9,442 bases of DNA from Gammaproteobacteria bacterium (GTDB taxonomy: Bacteria > Pseudomonadota > Gammaproteobacteria > DSM-16500), in contig VFKI01000150.1 in NCBI GenBank assembly GCA_009885665.1, positions 1 to 9,442 on the forward strand, written 5' to 3'. Of this stretch, positions 5,759 to 9,442 are shown one piece after another. How positions within the stretch are numbered: position 1 is the stretch's first letter; every line of letters starts with the position of its first letter. The position numbers were made by a program, and so were the translations under genes. The notes under the pieces are model-generated. The model did not search any database, was not told the origin of the DNA, and saw only the letters and a program-made list of their open reading frames with translations.

Positions 5759-5766
5759 GAATATCG
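5759..5766. repeat. Target-site duplication, right copy (element B)
   Basis: Second exact copy of gaatatcg, following the terminal gatac of element B and ending 4 bases before the clpX stop codon. Confidence 0.85.
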
Positions 5767-5770
5767 GTAA

Positions 5771-7078
5771 TCATTCAGAAGCAGCTATCGCAGTAGGTTC
5801 CTCATTTCGATATAAGAAAATGGGATCTGAAGTGCCATTAATCGTCGGCTCATCAATAATTACCTTTGCAACACTCGCAGAGAATGATGGTAATTCATAC
5901 ATGGTGTCAAGTAACGCTTTTTCAAGGATAGAACGTAAACCCCGTGCGCCAGTTTTCTTTTCTACGCACAAAGTCGCCACCCGCTCCAACGCCGCCGTAC
6001 GAAACTCCAATTCAACACCCTCCATCTCAAACAATTTATTATATTGTTTAACCAGTGCATTCTTAGGTTCTGTCAAAATTTGGATGAGCGCCGCCTTATC
6101 CAGATCCTCCAACATAGTGACAACCGGTAAGCGACCAATTAATTCTGGAATGAGGCCAAATTTAATGAGATCTGCCGGTTCCGTTTCACGTAATAAATCA
6201 TCATTGCTTTTGGCATCGGCTTTGCTGCGTATATCAGCCGAAAATCCTATCCCTGACTTTTCTGAACGATCGCGAATAATTCTATCCAAGCCAGCAAATG
6301 CGCCGCCACAAATAAATAAAATGTTACGTGTGTCAACTTGGGTAAACTCTTGCTGCGGATGTTTACGGCCACCGGTCGGCGGAATGGCGGCGATCGTACC
6401 TTCAATTAATTTTAATAACGCTTGCTGTACGCCTTCACCCGACACATCACGCGTAATAGACGGATTTTCCGATTTACGCGTAATCTTATCGATTTCATCG
6501 ATATAAATAATCCCCATTTGTGCGCGTGAGACATTATTGTCGCATTTTTGCAGCAATTTATGGATCACGTTTTCGACATCTTCACCGACATAGCCCGCTT
6601 CCGTCAGCGTCGTTGCATCGGCAATCACAAAAGGTACATTTAAAATACGCGCCAGCGTTTCGGCTAACAAGGTTTTACCGCACCCCGTGGGTCCGATCAT
6701 GAGAATATTACTCTTGGTAATTTCCACGTCCGTCGGTTGTTGGTGACTACGTAAGCGTTTGTAATGATTGTATACCGCAACAGCTAAGGTTTTTTTAGCA
6801 TGTGCTTGACCGATCACATATTCATCGAGAATACGACGAATTTCCGTCGGTGGTGGCAATTCAGGCAACGCTGCTTCAATTGGCGTAGTCGTTCCCTCTT
6901 TGCCTTGATCCGTAGATTGTTTGTCTTTCTTACGGTCCTCCATGATGATGTCATAACATAAAGCAACGCATTCATCACAGACATAAGCCGTCGACCCTGC
7001 AATCAATTTACGCACTTCACGTTGACTCTTACCGCAAAATGAACAATGTACCAATTCTTTATCACCGGCTTTTGCCAT
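5771..7078 (-). CDS. clpX: ATP-dependent Clp protease ATP-binding subunit ClpX
   Basis: AAA+ unfoldase that recognises tagged substrates such as ssrA peptides, unfolds them and feeds them into ClpP in the cytoplasm. The 435-residue product is of normal family length. The N-terminal zinc-binding domain has four cysteines (Cys12, 15, 34, 37). The AAA+ module shows Walker A GPTGCGKT (129-136), pore loop GYVG (162-165), Walker B IIYIDEIDK (190-198, Asp194/Glu195), the GGRKH loop (236-240), the IGF loop SGIGF (275-279) that docks on ClpP, and sensor-2 GARGLR (377-382). Nothing essential is missing. The ATG has GGAG 5 bases upstream. Unusually, 229 bases rich in inverted repeats separate it from clpP, and a mobile element begins just after its stop. 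Confidence 0.98.
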   Translation of the reverse strand: MAKAGDKELVHCSFCGKSQREVRKLIAGSTAYVCDECVALCYDIIMEDRKKDKQSTDQGKEGTTTPIEAALPELPPPTEIRRILDEYVIGQAHAKKTLAVAVYNHYKRLRSHQQPTDVEITKSNILMIGPTGCGKTLLAETLARILNVPFVIADATTLTEAGYVGEDVENVIHKLLQKCDNNVSRAQMGIIYIDEIDKITRKSENPSITRDVSGEGVQQALLKLIEGTIAAIPPTGGRKHPQQEFTQVDTRNILFICGGAFAGLDRIIRDRSEKSGIGFSADIRSKADAKSNDDLLRETEPADLIKFGLIPELIGRLPVVTMLEDLDKAALIQILTEPKNALVKQYNKLFEMEGVELEFRTAALERVATLCVEKKTGARGLRSILEKALLDTMYELPSFSASVAKVIIDEPTINGTSDPIFLYRNEEPTAIAASE

Positions 7079-7112
7079 TATTACTCCACCTTAAAAATAG
7101 GATAGATTCTCA

Positions 7113-7256
7113 GCCGACATTCCGCACCTTCGTCTTTTTTGATAACGCTTCGTTAAAAATGCGTTTTAAATGCTCATTTACGTGTGTGTAAACTGCGCTT
7201 TAAAACGCATTTTTGCCTCGATTTATGCAAAAAATACTTTGGTGCGGAATGTCGGC
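7113..7256. repeat. 144-bp nested fold-back (inverted repeat) in the clpP-clpX spacer
   Basis: Three concentric inverted repeats: outer gccgacattccgcacc (7113-7128) with its perfect complement at 7241-7256; middle aaaaatgcgttttaaa (7155-7170) with 7199-7214; inner tttac (7177-7181) with 7188-7192. The segments between outer and middle arms are both exactly 26 bases and are themselves partly complementary, so the whole unit can fold into one long hairpin. No flanking duplication is obvious. There is no U tract, so I do not call it a terminator. Part of it recurs at 82-113. It may be a miniature mobile element or an RNA-level structure between clpP and clpX. Confidence 0.8.
7129..7148 (+). repeat. 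20-bp direct repeat, copy 1
   Basis: ttcgtcttttttgataacgc is identical to 7270-7289, and similarity continues for six more bases with two mismatches. This copy lies inside the fold-back; the other lies outside it, next to the clpP stop. Confidence 0.85.
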
Positions 7257-7269
7257 GACAGCCTGAACA

Positions 7270-7289
7270 TTCGTCTTTTTTGATAACGC
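7270..7289 (+). repeat. 20-bp direct repeat, copy 2
   Basis: Exact second copy of the sequence at 7129-7148, placed 18 bases before the clpP stop codon. It suggests that a second partial copy of the same repeat sits against the end of clpP. Confidence 0.85.
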
Positions 7290-7308
7290 CGCGTTGAAAC
7301 GGCGTTAT
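7283..7308. other. 9-bp stem-loop at the clpP stop codon
   Basis: ataacgccg (7283-7291) pairs perfectly with cggcgttat (7300-7308) around an 8-base loop; the arm reaches into the clpP TAA stop. On the minus strand it is followed by TCAAAAAAGACG, an A run and not a T run, so it does not look like an intrinsic terminator. It could protect the 3' end of a tig-clpP transcript, which is inference. Confidence 0.6.
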
Positions 7309-7928
7309 TACGCTTTTTCTTTAATCGATAAGGGTGCACGCATGTGCATCACTTTATCGATTAAGCGATATTCCATGGCGCGTTCTGGACTCATGAAATT
7401 ATCGCGATCCGTATCTCTGGCTATCACGTCTTCTGGTTGCCCAGTATGATGCGCCAAAATACGGTTCAGACGCGTACGTACTTTGAGCGTTTCTTCCGCA
7501 TGAATCGCAATGTCAGAAGCCTGCCCTTGCACACCACCCAATGGCTGATGAATCATGACGCGCGCATTGGGTAATGCATAACGTTTACCTGCTGCACCGC
7601 CCGCCAACAATAATGCGCCCATACTCGCCGCTTGGCCGAGGCACATGGTACTGACATCCGGTTTGATAAACTGCATAGTATCATAAATCGCAAGACCCGC
7701 TGTCACTACACCGCCTGGCGAATTGATATACAGTGAAATCTCTTTATCTGCGTTTTCTGATTCAAGAAACAATAATTGCGCAACCACTAAATTAGCAACG
7801 ACATCATCGATTGGCCCGATAATAAACACAATGCGATCTTTCAATAAACGCGAAAAAATATCATAGGCACGCTCACCCCGCGCAGTTTGTTCAACCACCA
7901 TGGGGACGAGATTAGACTGTATTGTCAT
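7308..7928 (-). CDS. clpP: ATP-dependent Clp protease proteolytic subunit ClpP
   Basis: Serine peptidase that assembles into a 14-subunit barrel and degrades polypeptides delivered by ClpX or ClpA in the cytoplasm. With the start at 7928 it has 206 residues, against 207 in E. coli. The core follows the family closely: NLVPMVVEQTARGERAYDI near the N-terminus, the oxyanion-hole segment SPGG (70-73), catalytic Ser102 in GQAASMGA, His127 in RVMIHQP and Asp176 in RDTDRDNF, spaced as in E. coli. A longer frame opens at 8039 and overlaps the end of tig, but its first 37 residues are unlike ClpP, and AAGGA stands 7 bases before the ATG at 7928. clpP follows tig after 94 bases. Confidence 0.98.
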   Translation of the reverse strand: MTIQSNLVPMVVEQTARGERAYDIFSRLLKDRIVFIIGPIDDVVANLVVAQLLFLESENADKEISLYINSPGGVVTAGLAIYDTMQFIKPDVSTMCLGQAASMGALLLAGGAAGKRYALPNARVMIHQPLGGVQGQASDIAIHAEETLKVRTRLNRILAHHTGQPEDVIARDTDRDNFMSPERAMEYRLIDKVMHMRAPLSIKEKA

Positions 7929-7935
7929 GTGATGT

Positions 7936-7940
7936 TCCTT
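7936..7940 (-). promoter_or_regulatory. Ribosome binding site that fixes the clpP start
   Basis: AAGGA on the minus strand lies 7 bases before the ATG at 7926-7928. Together with the family alignment starting near MTIQSNLVPM, it rules out the upstream ATG at 8039. Confidence 0.8.
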
Positions 7941-7953
7941 GATCAAGTGAAAT

Positions 7954-7967
7954 GTATCTATTACAAA
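7954..7967 (+). repeat. 14-bp match to the MITE terminal repeat
   Basis: gtatctattacaaa is identical to the first 14 bases of element B (5573-5586). The similarity stops there, and no partner end or flanking duplication is visible, so it may be a relic end or chance. Confidence 0.35.
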
Positions 7968-8022
7968 TTCTGCAAAATCTGACACCGCTTGAATAGTGCC
8001 AAAATGATCATCATGCAGAGAG

Positions 8023-9333
8023 CTATTGATGCGCCGCAATCAGCGTCTGGTAAGTCGTCGGCTTTTCAACTACCGTAACACCTTCTAGCAGCTTATCAAC
8101 CAATAGCTCTTCCATCAACATTGATTCGACCTGCTTCAATGCTTCAGCGTTACCATAGTACCAATTTATGACTTTCTCAGCGTCATCATAAGGCGCAGCT
8201 AATTGCTCGAGGCGTGCGCGAATTGCGTCATTGCTTACTTTGATGGCATGCTTTTCCAACAATCCACCTGCCACTAAATTCAAGCGCACATTACGTTGCG
8301 CAGCGGCTTGCAAACGCGCCATGTCAGCAGGATCATGACCGTTACACTCCGTATCACGACCATGATGCGAATGTGCATGCAGGCTAGCGTGCAAGCGACT
8401 CGCCTCGCGCTCCACCAATGCTTTTGGTAAATCCAATGGATTTTGCGCCAATAATTCAGCAAAGACAGTTTCTTTTAAACGTGCCTTGATCAATCGATCA
8501 CATTCGCGCACCAGGTTTTCATGGATTTCCTTGCGCAGCTCGCTCACCTCACCACTTTCAATCCCAAATTTTTTAACAAATTCAGCGTCGATGGGGGGTA
8601 ATTCTGCCGCTTCGACGGTGTGCACGGTAATATCAAACGTCGCTTCCTTACCCGCTAATGTTTTAGCATGGTATTCAGCAGGAAAAGTAACCGTAATGAT
8701 TTTTTCTTCCCCTGCTTGCATACCCACAATGCCTTCTTCAAAACCAGGAATCATGCCGCCATTACCCAATACTAACTGATGACCTTGTGCCGCACCACCC
8801 GGAAACGCTTCACCCTCAAGCTTGCCGACAAAATCAATTTTGACGCGGTCACCCGTTTGGCATGCACGATCGGCTATCACCCAGTGCTTATCCTGACTGC
8901 GGATTTTTTCTAAAGCAAAATCAATATCGGCTTCAGCAACTTTCGCTGCCTCTTTTTCAATCTGTGCGGGCGTAAATTGCACATCACTGACATCTGGATA
9001 CACTTCGAGCGTAGCCACAAATTCTAGCGGTTGATCTGGAGTAATATTAAGGGGTTCGACGTGCGGCGTACCGGCTGGATTCAATTTGTGTGAACGCAAC
9101 GCGTCAAACAGAGAAGCTTGGATGACTTCACTTAAAGCCTCGCTACGCGCTGAATTACCAAATTTTTGCTTAATGATATGCAAAGGCGCTTTACCTGGAC
9201 GAAAGCCCGCAATACGTGCATTTTTAGCAATGCCAGCAATACGCTTGTCAAATTCAGCCGTTAATTTTTCCGCTGGCACAACGACCTTCAGACGCCGCTC
9301 TAATGTGCTGAGTGTTTCCACAGATACCTGCAT
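8023..9333 (-). CDS. tig: Trigger factor, ribosome-associated chaperone and prolyl isomerase
   Basis: Binds at the ribosomal exit tunnel and shields nascent chains. The 436-residue length is typical (432 in E. coli). The N-terminal ribosome-binding domain carries the signature GFRPGKAP (43-50). The FKBP-type isomerase domain (about 155-245) includes GDRVKIDFVGKLEGEAFPGG and GNGGMIPGFEEGIVGM. The rest is the helical substrate-binding C-terminal region, ending near TTYQTLIAAHQ. Residues 315-333 are histidine rich (His 315, 319, 321, 323, 324, 333 and Cys330), roughly eight residues longer than the E. coli segment at this place. GGGAG stands 7 bases before the ATG. It is the first complete gene of the minus-strand block and is followed by clpP. 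Confidence 0.97.
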   Translation of the reverse strand: MQVSVETLSTLERRLKVVVPAEKLTAEFDKRIAGIAKNARIAGFRPGKAPLHIIKQKFGNSARSEALSEVIQASLFDALRSHKLNPAGTPHVEPLNITPDQPLEFVATLEVYPDVSDVQFTPAQIEKEAAKVAEADIDFALEKIRSQDKHWVIADRACQTGDRVKIDFVGKLEGEAFPGGAAQGHQLVLGNGGMIPGFEEGIVGMQAGEEKIITVTFPAEYHAKTLAGKEATFDITVHTVEAAELPPIDAEFVKKFGIESGEVSELRKEIHENLVRECDRLIKARLKETVFAELLAQNPLDLPKALVEREASRLHASLHAHSHHGRDTECNGHDPADMARLQAAAQRNVRLNLVAGGLLEKHAIKVSNDAIRARLEQLAAPYDDAEKVINWYYGNAEALKQVESMLMEELLVDKLLEGVTVVEKPTTYQTLIAAHQ

Positions 9334-9365
9334 AAGCTTGCTCCCGCCTATAAAAAAAAATATAA

Positions 9366-9400
9366 AAAATTATTGTAACCATTCAGCAAAATCTTCGAAA
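9366..9400 (-). promoter_or_regulatory. Possible sigma-70 promoter for tig
   Basis: On the minus strand TACAAT (9372-9377, 5 of 6 consensus positions) is preceded after 17 bases by TTTCGA (9395-9400, 3 of 6). An AT-rich leader with a run of nine T bases (9352-9360) leads to the tig ribosome binding site. The -35 box is weak, so this is a guess by eye. Confidence 0.3.
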
Positions 9401-9442
9401 AACACCAGCGAGGCCAGGTGCAACCTGACTTTACGCGATGGG
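9370..9442 (-). CDS. Possible C-terminal end of an upstream open frame (partial)
   Basis: One minus-strand frame is open from the window edge to a TAA at 9370-9372 and would end ...VFFEDFAEWLQ after about 23 visible codons. I do not recognise the peptide, and a frame of this length can arise by chance. If real, it would end 36 bases before the tig ATG, overlapping the proposed tig promoter. Confidence 0.2.
   Translation of the reverse strand, partial: PSRKVRLHLASLVFFEDFAEWLQ

Noticed and set aside
5820..6506. Plus-strand open frame of 228 codons antisense to clpX
   Set aside because: It is fully opposite a conserved gene and shows no domain; the same applies to the antisense frames within lon and tig.
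7283..7308. Intrinsic terminator for clpP
   Set aside because: The stem is strong but is followed on the minus strand by an A run, not a U run.
7929..8039. N-terminal extension of ClpP starting at 8039
   Set aside because: The extra 37 residues do not resemble ClpP, the frame overlaps the end of tig, and a good ribosome binding site precedes the ATG at 7928.
1..9442. A new defence or biosynthetic gene system
   Set aside because: All recognised proteins are core proteostasis or nucleoid genes, and no unknown protein-coding gene is left over; the novelty is confined to repeats and domain changes.

Overview
The window is a core protein-quality-control locus of a gammaproteobacterium. Every gene reads on the minus strand in the order tig - clpP - clpX - lon - hupB - tRNA-Val(UAC) - tRNA-Asp(GUC) - ppiD. 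This order is the classic gammaproteobacterial tig/clpP/clpX/lon/hupB/ppiD block. The moderately AT-rich composition, the two tRNA genes between hupB and ppiD and the repeat-rich spacers would suit a Legionellales-type (Legionella/Coxiella/Aquicella-like) bacterium. That placement is inference; the sequence alone does not prove it.

Layout from the transcriptional start (right) to the end (left). 9334-9442: AT-rich leader of tig plus the last codons of a possible upstream frame. 8023-9333: trigger factor. 7308-7928: ClpP. 7079-7307: spacer dominated by a 144-bp nested fold-back. 5771-7078: ClpX. 5549-5770: spacer almost filled by a miniature mobile element (element B) with 25-bp terminal inverted repeats and a perfect 8-bp target duplication. 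2867-5542: Lon. 2281-2866: a 586-bp spacer with a second member of the same family (element A, also with a perfect 8-bp duplication), a rearranged inverted third member (element C) containing three 47-bp tandem units, and a possible hupB promoter. 1996-2280: HU. 1865-1940 and 1782-1858: the two tRNAs. 112-1758: PpiD. 1-111: downstream hairpins and a partial copy of the fold-back sequence.

The products form a proteostasis set: trigger factor receives nascent chains at the ribosome, ClpXP and Lon degrade damaged and regulatory proteins in the cytoplasm, PpiD helps secreted proteins leave the translocon, and HU is a nucleoid protein that in E. coli is itself a Lon substrate. The proteins are ordinary in identity, but two are unusual in architecture. 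Lon carries three near-identical 16-residue repeats in the linker before its protease domain and a long basic tail. PpiD appears to lack its whole parvulin domain.

I see no new enzyme system here. The most novel material is the non-coding part: an apparently undescribed MITE-like family (GTATC...GATAC ends, 8-bp duplications), one copy of which has brought a hairpin cluster and a bidirectional terminator-like stem between clpX and lon, and a separate dispersed fold-back repeat found at the 3' ends of clpP and ppiD.
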